Notes: generated by a model from the letters alone, not told the origin. A DNA stretch of 64,000 nt from Monoplex corrugatus (GCA_030674185.1 JAPXFY010000023.1:24301116-24365115); one strand, 5' to 3'. Positions 20,402 through 32,496 are shown, counted from the stretch's first letter. Made by a program: numbers and translations.

Positions 20402-23400
20402 ATGATTAATGACCAGTTGGAATTTCCGTGTGCGTGTGGAAGGAGATTCACCACCAAACGCGGCATGAAGATCCACAGGACAAAAATGGGCTGTTTGAAG
20501 ACACATACGAACCAGCAGCAGCGCACTGCGATAGCAGGTGAGACGTTGGATGACCAAGGCCAGGAATTAAACCATAGTGCCAAGGACATCCACGCTGACG
20601 GTTCTGATGCGGAGTTTGCACAAGCTCTTAACGCCAAACGTGGAAAACTCAATTTGCCGCCTGCCGGTGCAAAAGAACAATGGGAGAAATTAGATGAGGA
20701 ACTTGCCCTTAAGCTGAATGCGCTAATAGGGAACAGTACGCTGGAACACAAACTTGACACATACGGAGACATCATATACTCTATCTGCAGGGACACTTAT
20801 GGAGTGAAGCAGCCAAAGACAAAAACGCCTCCCCAGAAATCCAGAAGACAGCAACAGATGGAGAGCATCCGGAGGGAGAAAAGGAAGCTTAAAAAGCGAA
20901 TGAAAACTGCCTCAGAATTCGAGAAGCAAGGGCTCCTGGAACTCTGGAAAGATCTGAAGGCCAAACACAATGCTCTCAGCAAAGTGGAATCAGCAAGGCG
21001 AAGAAAGAGCAAAAAGAAGAAGACTCAAGATCGTTTCTTCAAAGATCCCTTTGACTTTGCAAGAAAGCTGTTTGAACAACCCAAATCAGGGACTCTCACA
21101 GTGGGCAAGGAAACCCTAGAGCAGCATCTCAGGGAAACATATTCCGATTCTCAGCGCGAGGCACCACTTGAAATCCAGAATCTGGTTTGGCCTGCAGCGC
21201 CAGAAGGAAAATTCAATAACAAACCACCAACACTGGATGAAGTGAAGAACGTAGTAAAGAAAGCCAGAGCCAAGTCAGCACCTGGACCAAACGGAATACC
21301 ATACCTGCTCTACAAGAAATGCCCAAAAGTGCTCGAGTGGCTCCACAAGATGATTCGATCAGCATGGAGGAACCAGAAGATCAGCGACCAATGGATGAGA
21401 GCTGAAGGAGTGTACATTCCGAAGGAGCAGAACTCCAGCAGCATCAATCAGTTCAGGCCAATATCACTTCTGAACGTCGAGGGGAAAATCTTCTTCTCTG
21501 TTATGGCAGCAAGATTGACAAAATACCTGACAGAAAACAAGTATCTGGATATGTCAGTCCAAAAGGGAGGCATACCAGGAGTGCCTGGATGCTTGGAACA
21601 TGCCACGTTGATTTGGGATGCCATCCAAAAAGCAAGAACAGAGAAGAGAGACATTGACGTAGTTTGGCTTGATCTGGCGAATGCATATGGATCAGTTCCA
21701 CACGATATGATCCAGCTGGCTCTTGAAATGTATCACATCCCAGAAAACATCCGAACAATGTTTAGAAAGTATTTCCAAGGGTTCTCAATGCGGTTCTCTA
21801 CCAAAGAATACACCACGGACTGGATAGACCTAGAGGTGGGCATTGCAATGGGCTGTGCAATCTCTCCCATACTGTTCGTGTTGGCAATGGAAGTCATCTT
21901 GAAAGCTGCAATGAAGAGTTCAGGTCCAGTGAATCTGGGAGATGGATACCAGATGCCTCCTCTGAAAGCTTTCATGGATGACACAACAGTCTTGTCCACG
22001 GATGAGGAAGAGACACACCAAATCTTAAAGCAGCTGGATGAGCTGGTGGCCTCTTCAAGAATGAGGTTCAAACCTAAGAAATCCCGAAGTCTCTCACTGC
22101 GAAAAGGAAAAGTGGCAGATTCAGTCAAATTCATGGTAGCCAACCAAGCCATCCCCACTGTCACAGAAGAGCCAGTAAAAAGTCTCGGAAGATAGTATGA
22201 TGACTCCCTGAAAGACACACAAAGGGGATGTGAAACCAAGCAAACAGCAGAAGAAGGCCTGAAGAAAATAGATAACTGCGGACTGCCAGGCAAATACAAA
22301 GTCTGGTGTCTACAGTTCATGCTGATACCAAAGCTGCTGTGGCCACTGCTAATCTATGACATTTGCACCAGCACAGTCGAAGCAATGGAAGCCAAAATCA
22401 ACAAATACACAAGAAAATGGCTCGGTGTCCCACCTGGTCTCACTGATGTTGCATTCTACTGTCGTCAAGCAATGCTGAAGCTACCTTTCAAATCCATAGT
22501 GGAGGAATACAAAGTTGGAAAAGCAAGACTGTTGAGCATGCTGGAGGAATCGGAAGACAATATCGTGAGATCAGTTCATCCAAAGCTGAGAACTGGCAGA
22601 AAGTGGAAAGTCCAAGAGGCTGTAAACAATGCCAAGAGAAACCTCAGCATCAAGGAAATAATTGGACACACGCAAACCAACAGACAGGGACTGGGAGCAA
22701 CAAAAATGCAGTGGTGGTCCAAAGCCAAAGGGAAGGAAAAAAGAGACATGATCATACAGGAGTTGAAGGAAGAAGAAGATGTCAAAAGAGTGCAGAAGGC
22801 AGTCCAGCAAGGTCAACAGGGGCAATGGACAACATGGGACAGTGCACTCCAAAGAAGTCTCAGCTGGAACGATATGTGGCACATGGCTCCTCTAAGGATA
22901 AGCTTCCTCCTCAGATCTGTATATGACCTGCTCCCCTCGAATGCAAACTTAGTGAAATGGGGGAAATCAGACGACCCAGCATGTCCGCTCTGTCAGAAGA
23001 AACAAACAGTGGAACATGTCCTAAGCTCTTGCAAAGTAGCGCTAGCCCAAGGAAGGTATACATGGAGGCACAACCAAGTTCTGAAAGTGATCACAGATGT
23101 GGTTAGCGAAAAAACCATGACCCCAAATGCACCAATTGCTATGACAACGTTCTACAAAGCAGGAGGGAAACAGGTCTGGCCCGAAAGTGCTATGACAACC
23201 AGCACATTGCCAAAGGGTCTTCTGGATGGAGCAGTCGACTGGGAGTGTACAGCAGACCTCCCAGAGTGGAGAAATTACCCAGATGTCATCAGCAAGACAG
23301 GCATGAGACCAGACATCGCTCTCCACTCTGACTCCTCGAAACAAGTGATTCTGATAGAACTCACTGTGCCATACGAAAGCAGAATGGAAGAAGCACATAT

Positions 23401-23650
23401 CTACAAGACCGAAAAATACGCCGGTCTTGCCAGCACCCTGAAGAAAGCAGGTCTGCGGGTCAAAATCTTCGCCATAGAGGTCGGGGCAAGAGGGTTTGTG
23501 GGCACCTCCGCTTATGATCTCATGAAACAACTCGCCATTTCTGGGAAGAAGAGGACTAGAGCCCTTAAAGCGATGGCAGAGGCAGCAGAAAGGAGCTCAA
23601 GCTGGATCTGGGCAAGGAGGAACCAAAAAAGTGAACTTCATAAGGATTAA
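20402..23650 (+). pseudogene. R2/Hero-like non-LTR retrotransposon protein with restriction-like endonuclease, one stop
   Basis: A single frame of about 1,083 codons with one internal TAG at 22193-22195, at a position where Trp would fit (GR-stop-YDDSL), so probably TGG to TAG. Domains: an N-terminal zinc-finger-like CACGRRF...H...C (residues 10-31); a long basic region; reverse transcriptase with APGPNGIPY, FRPISLLNVEGK, LDLANAYGSVPH, GIAMGCAISP and FMDDTTVL (catalytic DD); then a CX2CX7HX4C knuckle (CPLCQKKQTVEHVLSSC, about 22979-23029). Last comes RPDI followed by ILIELTVPYE and KTEKYAGL, the PD-(D/E)XK restriction-like endonuclease. Enzymes of this layout nick target DNA and prime reverse transcription there. 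The exact clade (R2, Hero, NeSL-like) is not settled. The start is uncertain because the frame stays open upstream of the ATG at 20402. Apart from the stop, the copy looks young. Confidence 0.88.
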
Positions 23651-23663
23651 ATTCCCTACAGAT

Positions 23664-23745
23664 GATGTGTGCCCCGTTAGCACATTGGTAAAACCGCGTA
23701 CCGCAGTTCTGAAGCGCAGAATCGCCCAGGTTCGCTCCCCGGCGT
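23664..23745 (+). repeat. tRNA-like head of the right direct repeat
   Basis: GTTAGCACATTGGTAAAAC (A-box-like) and CCAGGTTCGCTCCCCGG (B-box-like, within an imperfect T stem) lie about 50 bp apart, then GGCGTGG and a poly-A-rich stretch. This looks like a tRNA-derived SINE head or promoter module fused to the LINE 3' end. Confidence 0.6.
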
Positions 23746-23932
23746 GGAAAAAAAAAAAATAAAATAAAAAAAAATAAAAAAATAAACAGCAGAAGGGCAT
23801 CCAGGAGTCATGACCTGGATGTGGCCCGGCCCCCCGAGAGTGTAAGGAATTCAGGGCCGAAACACTTGTCTAAAGGGGGTTACTTCTCTGAAGACCTTCT
23901 GTTGTCTAGCTCTCCCTAGAGTTTCTTTCTAC
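23697..23932 (+). repeat. Right direct repeat of the REL-type LINE
   Basis: Counterpart of 19939-20165. Outside it, 23931-23965 repeats a 33- to 38-bp flank (ACTCCTGTGACTTGTCACTG onward) also found just left of 19939, in two tandem copies there. This is consistent with a long target-site duplication. 23933-24010 is the displaced upstream end of the RTE endonuclease relic (minus strand). 24011-24260 holds three imperfect copies of a GATGACAAA/GGTCTGGGTACTACTTTC unit of 60-70 bp. Confidence 0.85.
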
Positions 23933-24267
23933 CTACTCCTGTGACTTGTCACTGTCCATTATGATGCCTACTCCTCTTTCATGTGTGTGTCTTCACCAGA
24001 ATATATAATATTATGCTTGCCTGATGTTATCAAAAACACAAGATGATATCTCAAATCAGATAACAAATCAATACCCCTGGGGTTGGTCTGGGTACTACTT
24101 TCTCCATCAGATGACAAATTAATACCCAAGGGGGTGGTCTGGGTACTACTTTCTCCCATCAGATGACAAACACTCATGATGCTGATCTGGGTACTACTTT
24201 CTCCCATCACAAGACAGATTAATACCCTATGTGCATCATGCACTTGCCACACATACAAGACAAGAAT

Positions 24268-24370
24268 TCACTTTAACAAAGGAGAGGTCCTTACTTTATC
24301 TGTCCGCATGTAGTGGTGGTTGTCACAGGGAGATAAAGATGTCATCTAGCTGGGAAGCCTGACACAGCGT
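24268..24370. repeat. Short dispersed repeat, copy 2
   Basis: Nearly identical to 17088-17195, same orientation. 24371-24884 contains a CA microsatellite near 24672-24705 and no gene. Confidence 0.7.
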
Positions 24371-24884
24371 CATGTTGTAGATACACAGTGTGTCCGCCAC
24401 TCCATCTATCCAGTGCTGTCATGGTCATCCTCTTGCACTGAACCTTAAGCACTTGGTGTTGTAGGCTTAAAGGGCTGACTGCTGGACTGGCATCCCAATA
24501 AGGTGGCCAAACGCCATAAACCATTATTCTTGGCACTAGCTATCTGTAGAAAAACAGGAACAACGGTTGGTTGACTGAAGAAAAACAGGACTGAAAAACT
24601 TGAAAAGTACTGTATGGTATGACAAAGTGGCTACATGTTTTTTCTAAAGTAGAACAGCTGAAACTGTGCAACACACACACATGAGCACACATACACACAC
24701 ACACAAGGAGCCATCATCAGTCAACTCTCCACCAACTCCTTCCATTACCTTTACTAAAATGCTATCAAAAATCTTCAGACAAAAAACCTCATTCCCCTGA
24801 GTCAAGCTTTCCAATAACCCTCAATCTGTCTGTAAAAAAAGACATATAAACATAAAAAATAACATCCATATGTGTCAGATCACT

Positions 24885-24978
24885 TTGGATCTTCTCCATC
24901 ACATATCATCAGTGCATACGGAATTTATTCCAAGCATGGAGACGTTATCTTGAGAAACTGAAACTGAAGCTGTACAAA
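24885..24978 (-). repeat. SINE-like dispersed repeat, copy c (partial)
   Basis: On the minus strand it reads TTCAGTTTCAGTTTCTCAAG, then ACGTCTCCATGCTTGGAAT and TTCCGTATGCACTGATG, matching the cores at 2385 and 3236. About 95 bp remain. A poly-C run lies at 25028-25043. Confidence 0.65.
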
Positions 24979-25339
24979 AGAGATGCATGATTCCTTGACA
25001 TGGTGGGATGGTTTGTGTGCACTGGCACCCCCCCCCCCCCCCCGAGCTATTACAGTGAGAACCCTAAGTTCCTGACAAGTCTATCATAGTCAAACAGTCT
25101 GTATGGTGTAGAGGCTAGACGAAAATGTGCATCCTGGGGTGGGGATCCCGAGCGAACAGTCCCCACCAGCACTTTCAGGGCAGGTCTTTGGGCCAGAAGC
25201 TAAAGGCGAGGCCACCATAACAGAACCTATAGGTACTGAAGACAGCAGAGTGGGTCATACACACACAAACACACACCCTACAATAATTACCTCAGTTGAG
25301 GATGTCATCACTTCACTGCCTCTTGTTGGACTTGGAGCA

Positions 25340-26420
25340 TCTCACCTGTTAAAAGAAACAAATCAAGATGTACAACGGTATTACAAATGTATACACACAC
25401 ACACTCTCTCTCTCTCTCGCACGCACACACACACACACGCAAATACACACACATTCTCTCTCTCTAACACACACATTCTCTCTTTCTCTCTCTCCACACA
25501 CACACACACACACACTCTCTTCTCTCTCTCACACACACACAGACCACCACCACATTGTTGAACACAAAGAAAACACTGTGTAACATCTAAACATATCAAA
25601 CCTACATATACATTATGCATAATATTTATCCCCCTCACAAAGGTCTATAACCTAAATGAATAAATCATCTAAAATCTGAAAATCATTAATACTCACCAAA
25701 ATGTTGGACTGTGCCACTGCCAATCACCATCACCGAACTCTCTTGTTGAAAACAAAAGTCAAAATGCTTAGCATGCAAAGACATCACATTGTACATGAAT
25801 ACACAAATACACACACACATGTGCTCACACATACTCTCTCTCCCTTTTTCTCTTTCTCTCTCTTTCTTATCCCCCCCCCCCCACACACACACACACACAG
25901 ACAAAACATCACCACATTCTTGATGGACTACTTCACTTGTTGAACACAAAGAAAACCTTGTGTAACATCTAGACAGACTTAACATGTACACACACATTAT
26001 GCATCATACTTATCCCCCTCAGAAGGATCTATGACCTAAATAAACAAATCATCTAAAATCTGAAAATCATTAATACTCATCTTAATTTTGGACTTTACCA
26101 CTGTCAATCACCATCATTGATCTCTCCTGTTGAAAATAAAAGTCAAAATGCTTAGCATGCAAAGACATCACATTGTACAAAACACACACACACATGTAAA
26201 CACACACAAGACACCACCACATTCTCCATATTCTTGATAGACTGCCTCACTTGTTGAACACAAAGAAAATCCTGTGTAACATTAGCTCCCTCACAAGGTC
26301 TATAACCTAAATGAATATATTACCTAAAATGCTTAGCATGCAAAGACATCACATTGTACAAGAACACACACACTCACACATATAAACACACACATACGTG
26401 CAAAAACACGCGCACACACA
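25340..26420. repeat. Tandem repeat, three units of about 320-385 bp, with CA/CT microsatellites
   Basis: The marker CTTGTTGAACACAAAGAAAA occurs at about 25553, 25935 and 26251. The markers TCTAAAATCTGAAAATCATT and GCTTAGCATGCAAAGACATC recur with the same spacing. Each unit includes variable CA and CT runs. No coding frame is supported. 26421-26730 has no clear gene; a degraded tRNA-like A-box may lie at 26690-26720 (-). Confidence 0.8.
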
Positions 26421-26734
26421 CACAAAATAATATCTACAATACACAGTTCAGAGTATTATCAGGTTAGATGTCTCCAAGCAATATCTCACCAGTGGAAAGC
26501 AACAGGTCAAACAGTAGATCTCCCCACCAATACGCTTCACCCCTTCCCTGCTGAGCCTATTCTATGCTCGGTAACAACTATTTGCCAAGGGTTTTTTGGC
26601 TGTGGAAGGTAATAATTAAAAAAAAAATTCTGGCAAGCAAACTACTGAAGGGAAGTATATAAAACCTATATTTCTCTGAAAGGGAATTGCACTAACCACT
26701 ACACCACGATGACTGGTTTGAAAGAACATTATAA

Positions 26735-27030
26735 ACACCACCAGTGTGTCCAACCATTGAATCTAATAGGACATAACACCTGTGGAATAGACATTTTAAA
26801 ATATCACCACAGTGCCCAGTAACTGACCCAAATTAGACATCTCACCTGTGAAAGGAACTTTTCAAAGCATCAGCAGAGTGCTCAGTCAGCGATTCTTATG
26901 GGCCATCTCGCCATCTAAACATTATAAAACATCGCTGTAGTGCTCAGCTAGTCACCATGATGGGACTCTGATCTGTAAAAAGAACACCGTAATATCATCA
27001 ACGTGGTGGTCAATCTTTGATGGAATTCTG
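26735..27030. repeat. Diverged tandem repeat, about 66-bp unit
   Basis: Four to five units with the pattern (CAC)AGTGCCCAG...TTTAAAATATCA are spaced 60-75 bp apart. They carry ACACCTGT/TCACCTGT cores like those of the neighbouring 36-bp satellite, so they may be a related older array. Confidence 0.55.
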
Positions 27031-27039
27031 CACCTGTAT

Positions 27040-27150
27040 AACCCTTTGACTCCCGCACCTTGTCCACCAGAACCCTGCATTGTCAACCATGCAAGCAAAA
27101 CAAAAACTTAACCCTTTGATTCCCTCACCCTATCCACCAGCTTCCTGCAG
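27040..27150. repeat. Partial piggyBac-like MITE relic
   Basis: AACCCTTTGACTCCCGCACC and, further on, TTAACCCTTTGATTCCCTC and CACCCTATCCACCAGC match the left half of the complete 185-bp MITE at 46015-46199. The right half is absent. Confidence 0.6.
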
Positions 27151-27185
27151 GAAATAATCATTAAAATATTATGCCTCACCTGTAG

Positions 27186-27602
27186 AAATCATGGTTGAAA
27201 CATGAAATTCACCTGCAGAAATAATTTAAAACATGACATCTCATCTGTAAAAAGGTTTCAAAACATGTCTCACCTGTAGAAATAAAGGTTCAAACCATGA
27301 TGCCTCACCTGTAGAAATAAAGGTTTAAAACAGGATATCACACCGGTAAAAAAAAAAAAAAACAAGATCTCTCACCTGAAGAAATAAAGGTTTAAAACAT
27401 GAAGTCTAACCTGCAGAAACAAATGTTTAAAACATGCCTCATCTGTAGAAATAAAGGTTTAAAACAAGATGTCACACCTGCAGAAACAAAGTTTAAACAT
27501 GTCTCAGCTGTAAATAATATAAACATGATGTCTCGCCTGTAGAAATAAAGGTTTAAAATATGATGTCTCTGTAGAAATAAAGGTTTAAATCAAGATGTCA
27601 CA
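27186..27602 (+). repeat. 36-bp satellite, left block
   Basis: About 11-12 degenerate monomers of the same type as 28313-31866 (TCACCTGTAGAAATAAAGG, then TTTAAAACATGATG), separated from the main block by an RTE LINE relic inserted or retained between them. Confidence 0.85.
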
Positions 27603-27603
27603 A

Positions 27604-28305
27604 CCCTAGTCCTAAAATACTTATGTTAAGCTTTTCCATCTCCATTTTGATGTTGTCTAATTTTCCCTTCTGTAACAGTGTTCTGATGTTCCATGTTGCT
27701 ATCTTTGTGTTTTTGAGTTTGAGTTTGATTGGATTTGGGTTTGGTCATAGTAGCTGGCTGACGGTCTGGTGTCACCCGCGCCGCATGAAAGTCCCTACCA
27801 GACAAAGATGGTCCACTGGAGCACCTATTTACGTCGTTATCTTCAATTTCCTTTTGTTTGTCCATCCATAATTGTCCTGGGGAAAATACGATGGTGTTTC
27901 CCGTTTGCCTTCCATCAGTTTTTTTTTTTTCAGGGTTAACTCCCTTAGCCTTATGTCTCTCCCGAGTGTCCACAAGGCAGTGGAGCTATTTACCCATAGC
28001 TTGGGGATCTGGTTCGTGGGCACCGGGGCATGTCCACACACCGGTGGGCCTGCATGCCGCACGTCTGGGGGCCAAACCTCCTCCGAGTCCCTCGAGATTT
28101 ATTCCTGAGTCCGTGAGGTGCTCAGTTACCACATGTCGCCAATGAGGAGGCATAACTAGGGCTTGCTGATGGAGAGGCTATGTACTGACAGGAAGAGACT
28201 TAGTATACTGCTCTTCTTTTCGCACAGCTGCAAGCCATGCAGCCAGTGGCAGGCTGAAAGTGAGAGGTGAAAACACACAGTCATACCGACACACTAAAGA
28301 TCAAT
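27604..28305 (-). pseudogene. RTE-type LINE 5' end relic inside the satellite
   Basis: The minus strand from about 28020 down to 27604 is homologous to 7735-7335: a basic leader with AKGVNPEK, VTPDRQPAT and a degraded TWNIRT-type start of the endonuclease. 28021-28305 continues as an unmatched GC-richer segment, probably 5' untranslated LINE sequence. The reading frame is broken and nothing downstream of the endonuclease start remains. Satellite monomers flank it on both sides. Confidence 0.75.
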
Positions 28306-28312
28306 CAGCATT

Positions 28313-31300
28313 GACATCACCTGTAGAGAGAAAGGTTTTAAAACATTATATCTCACCTGTAGAAATAAAGTCTAAAGCAAGGATGATCACACCTTGCAAA
28401 ACAAAGATTTAAAATATGATGTCTCACCTTAGAAATAAAGGTTTAAACATGATGTCTCACCTGTAGAATATAAAGGTTTAAAACATAATGTATCACCTGC
28501 ATAAAAAAGTTAAAACATGATGTCTCACCTGTACAAATAAAGGTATAAAACATATGTCGCACCTGTAGAAATAAGGTTTAAAATATGATGTCTCCCTGTA
28601 GAAATAAAGGTTTCAAACAAGACATCCCACCTGCAGAAACAAAGTTTAAAAACATGATGTTCTCACCTGTAGAAATAAAGGTTTAAAACATGATGCCTCA
28701 CCTAAGAAATGAAGTTTTAAAACAAACGTCACACCTGCAGAAACAAAGGTTAAAAACATGATATCTCACCTGCAGAAATAAAGGTTATAAACAAGACTCA
28801 CACCTGCAGAAACAAAGATTTAAAATATGAGGTCTCACCTGTAGAAGTAAAGGATTTAAAACAATGTCTCACCTATAGAATACAAGGTTTAAAACATGTC
28901 TAACCTGTAGAAAAAAAAGATTAAAACATGTCTCTACCTGAGAAAAAAGGTTAAAACATGATGTCTCACCTGTAAAATAAAGGTTTAAAACATGTCTAAC
29001 CTATAGAAATAAAGGTTTAAAACATGATGTCTACCTGTAGAAATAAAGGTTTAAAACATGATGTCTAACCTTAGAAATAAAGGTTTAAAACAAGATGTCA
29101 ACCTGTAGAAATATAGGTTTAAAATATGTCTCACCTGTAGAAATAAAGGTTTAAGAAAGATAACACCTGCAGAAACAAAGGTTATAAACATGTCTCACCT
29201 GTAGAAATAAGGTTTTAACACATGATGTCTCATCTGTAGAAATAAAGATTTAAAAAAGACTCATACTTGCAGAAACAAAGGTTAAAACATATTCACACCT
29301 GTAGAAATAAAGGTTTAAAACACAGTCCACCTGTAGAAAAAGGTTTAAAAACATGTCTCATCTGTAGAAATAAAGATTTAAAACAAGACATCACACCTGC
29401 AGAAACAAAGGTTAAAAACATGGTGTCTCACCTGTGAAAATAAAGGTTTAAAACATGATGTCTCGTCTGTAGAAATAAAGGTTTAAAACATGTCTCGTCT
29501 GATAGAAATAAAGGTTAAAACATGATCTCACCTGTAGAAATAAAGGTTTAAACAAGATGTCACACTGCAGAAACAAAGGTTTAAAACATGAAGTCTTTCC
29601 TGTAGAAATAAAAGGTTAAAACTGATGTCTCACCTGTAGAAATAAAGGTTTAAAAGAAGACATCACACCTGCAGAAACAAAGGTTAAAACATTATTTCTC
29701 ACTGTAGAAATAACGGTTTAAAACATGTCTCATCTGAAGAAATAAAGGTTAAAACAGTTCTCATCTGTAGAAATAAAGGTTTAAAACAAGACGATCACAC
29801 CTGCAGAAACAAAAGGTTAAAAACATGTTATCTCACCTGTAGAAATAAAGGTTTAAAATATGTCTCATCTGTAGAAATAAAGTTTTAAAACAAGACGTCA
29901 CACCTGCAGAAACAAAAGGTTTAAAACAAGACGTCACACCTGCAGAAACAAAGGTTTAAAACATGATGTCTCACCTGTAGAAATAAAGGTTTAAACATAA
30001 TGTCTCACCTGTAGAAATAAAGGTTTAAAAAGATGTCTCACCTGTAGAAATAAAGGTTTAAACAAGACGTCACACCTGTAGAAACAAAGATTTAAAACAT
30101 GAGTCTCACCTGTAGAAATAAAGGTTTAAAAATGATGATGTCTCACCTGTAGAAAAAAGTTTAAAACATGTTGTCTCACCTGTAGAAATAAAGGTTTAAA
30201 ATATGTGTCTCACCTGTAGAAATAAAGTTTAAAAAATGTCTCACCTGTAGAAATAAAGGTTTAAAACTTGATGTCTCACCTAGAAATAAACAAAAGTTAA
30301 AACTGTGTCTCACCTGTAAAATAAAGGTTAAAACTTGATGTCTCACTGTAGAAAAAAGTTTAAAAGAAAGTCCACCTGCAGAAACAAAGGTTAAAAATTG
30401 ATGATCTCACCTGTAGAAATAAAATTTCAAATTAACCATGTGTCTCATCTGTAGAAATAAAGGTTTATAACAAGACGTCACACCTGCAGAAACAAAGTTT
30501 AAAACATGTCTCACCCATAGAAATAAGGTCCAAACATTCGTCTCACCTGCAGAAATAAAGAATTAAAACGTGATGTCACACCTGTCAGAAATATAAGCTT
30601 TAAAACAAGATGTCTCACTGCAGAAATAAAGGTTTAAAACATTCTAACGTGTAGAAATATACTTAAGACATGACATCTCACCTGCAAAAATAAAGGTTTA
30701 AACATGATGTCTCACCTGTAAAATATAAGGTTTAAAACATGTTGTCACACCTGTGAAATAAAGATTTAAAACATGTTTCATCTGTAGACAATTTAAACAT
30801 GATGTCTGAACTGTAGAAATAAAGGTTTAAGACATGATATATCACCTGTAGAAATAAGGTTTAAAACATGTCTCACTTTAAGAAATAAAGGTTTAAAACA
30901 GGTGTCTCACTTTGAAAAATACAGCTGAAAATATAATGTCTCACCTGCAGAAATAAAAGGTTCAAAACAAGATGTCTCACTGCAAAATAAAAGTATTAAA
31001 AACATGACAATACTCACCTGTAGAAATAACGGATTTAAAACAGATTCTCAGTAAATAAGTTAACATGACACCCTGTAGAAATAAAGGATTTAAAACATGA
31101 CTCTCACTGCAGAAATAAAGGTATAAATCATGACATCTCACATGCAGAAATAAAGGTATAAATCATGACATCTCACTGCAGAAATAAATGGTTTAAAACA
31201 TGACATCTCACTGAATAAGAAATAACGGATTTAAAACATGATGTCTCACCTGCAGAAATAAAGGTATAAATCATGACATCTCACATGCAGAAATAAAGGT

Positions 31301-31866
31301 TTAAAACATGACTTCTCACTGTAGAAATAACGGATTTAAAACATGATGTCTCACCTGCAGAAATAAAAGTATAAATCATGACATCTCACGTGCAGAAATG
31401 ATGGTTTAAAACATGACATTTCACTGTAGAAATAACGGATTTAAAACATGATGTCTCACCTGCAGAAATAAAAGTATAAATCATGACATCTCACGTGCAG
31501 AAATGATGGTTTAAAACATGACATTTCACTGTAGAAATAACGGATTTAAAACATGATGTCTCACCTGCAGAAATAAAGGTATAAATCATGACATCTCACG
31601 TGAGGAAATAATGGTTTAAAACATGACATCTCACTGTAGAAATAATGGATTTAAAACATGTCTCACCTGCAGAAATAAAGGTATAAATCATGACATCTCA
31701 CGTGCAGAAATGATGGTATAAAACATGACATCTCACTGTAGAAATAACGGATTTAAAACATGTCTCACCTGCAGAAATAAAAGTATAAATCATGACATCT
31801 CACGTGCAGAAATAATGGTTTAAAACATGATGTCCCACCTGTAGAAATAAAGGTTTAAAACATGAC
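28313..31866 (+). repeat. 36-bp satellite array, roughly 90-100 monomers
   Basis: The monomer consensus is about 36 bp: CACCTGTAGAAATAAAGG followed by TTTAAAACATGATGTCT. Variants have CTGCAG for CTGTAG and AACAAAG for AATAAAG. Monomer length varies from about 30 to 42 bp. From about 31210 to 31860 the monomers fall into a higher-order unit of about 105 bp (three monomer types in fixed order). No coding potential. Monomer counts are estimates by eye. On the minus strand each intact monomer reads TTTCTACAGGTGAGAC. Confidence 0.95.
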
Positions 31867-32490
31867 AGCACATGATCAACAAAGATTACTTTCCCTGACC
31901 GAGTCCATGGCTTCACGTAATTCTTCAATTGTGATTTGGTGCCGGCATCTTGGCTCTGAAGACCACATCATCCTTGTCCTCCAGGGAAATCATATCTGCA
32001 AACATAAGACCAAAAAAAAAAAAAAGAAAGAAACAGATGTAATACCTAATAATACAAAACCACAAATAATACTGTCCACCCCCACTCCCATACTTTTCAA
32101 TTCCAGTAACTCTTACAAAAATGAATTTTAGACCTAACGTTAAACACCAACATGAAATCCAAATGTTGTATTAAATATGCGTTCTTATTCTTCTTTCATG
32201 TTTTTTCTGGTTACAAATAACATGACCTAAAAAAACTGAATGAATAATATTTTTCATACATAGTACAAGTGTTAAGTTTATTATTCCTACACATTACAAC
32301 CGAAACAACTTATAATCTTCAAAGTATGGTATAGCAACAAAGCTGAATTTAATACAAAAACCCTACATAAACTAATTAAAAAAATACTCATTAACCAGTT
32401 AAATAATATCACTCATACTTGTACAAGCTATCAATAATACAACCATCATAACTCAATGCTATGAACATTTTAACTGCAACAGCTTTAAAC
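31867..32490. other. Unassigned spacer with an exon-like segment on the minus strand
   Basis: 31895-32000 is compositionally more balanced than its surroundings. On the minus strand it begins after TTTGCAG and runs to a GTAATC, so it could be an exon. One short frame reads ITIEELREAMDSVRE, but stops occur in every frame across the full segment, so I make no gene call. 32001-32490 is AT-rich without features. Confidence 0.25.
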
Positions 32491-32496
32491 TAATAC

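Noticed and set aside
20176..20796. Minus-strand open frame of 206 codons
   Set aside because: Shadow of the REL-type LINE frame on the opposite strand; no recognisable motifs.
26685..26725. tRNA gene on the minus strand (GTGGTGTAGTGGTTAGTGC)
   Set aside because: An A-box-like stretch is present, but I find no B box at the right distance; at most a degraded SINE head.
28313..31866. CRISPR-like regular repeats
   Set aside because: Monomers are contiguous and degenerate with no unique spacers, in clearly eukaryotic DNA; this is a satellite.
31895..32000. Exon of an EF-hand-like host gene on the minus strand (ITIEELREAMD)
   Set aside because: The segment has AG and GT edges, but every frame is stopped within it and the similarity covers only about 11 residues.
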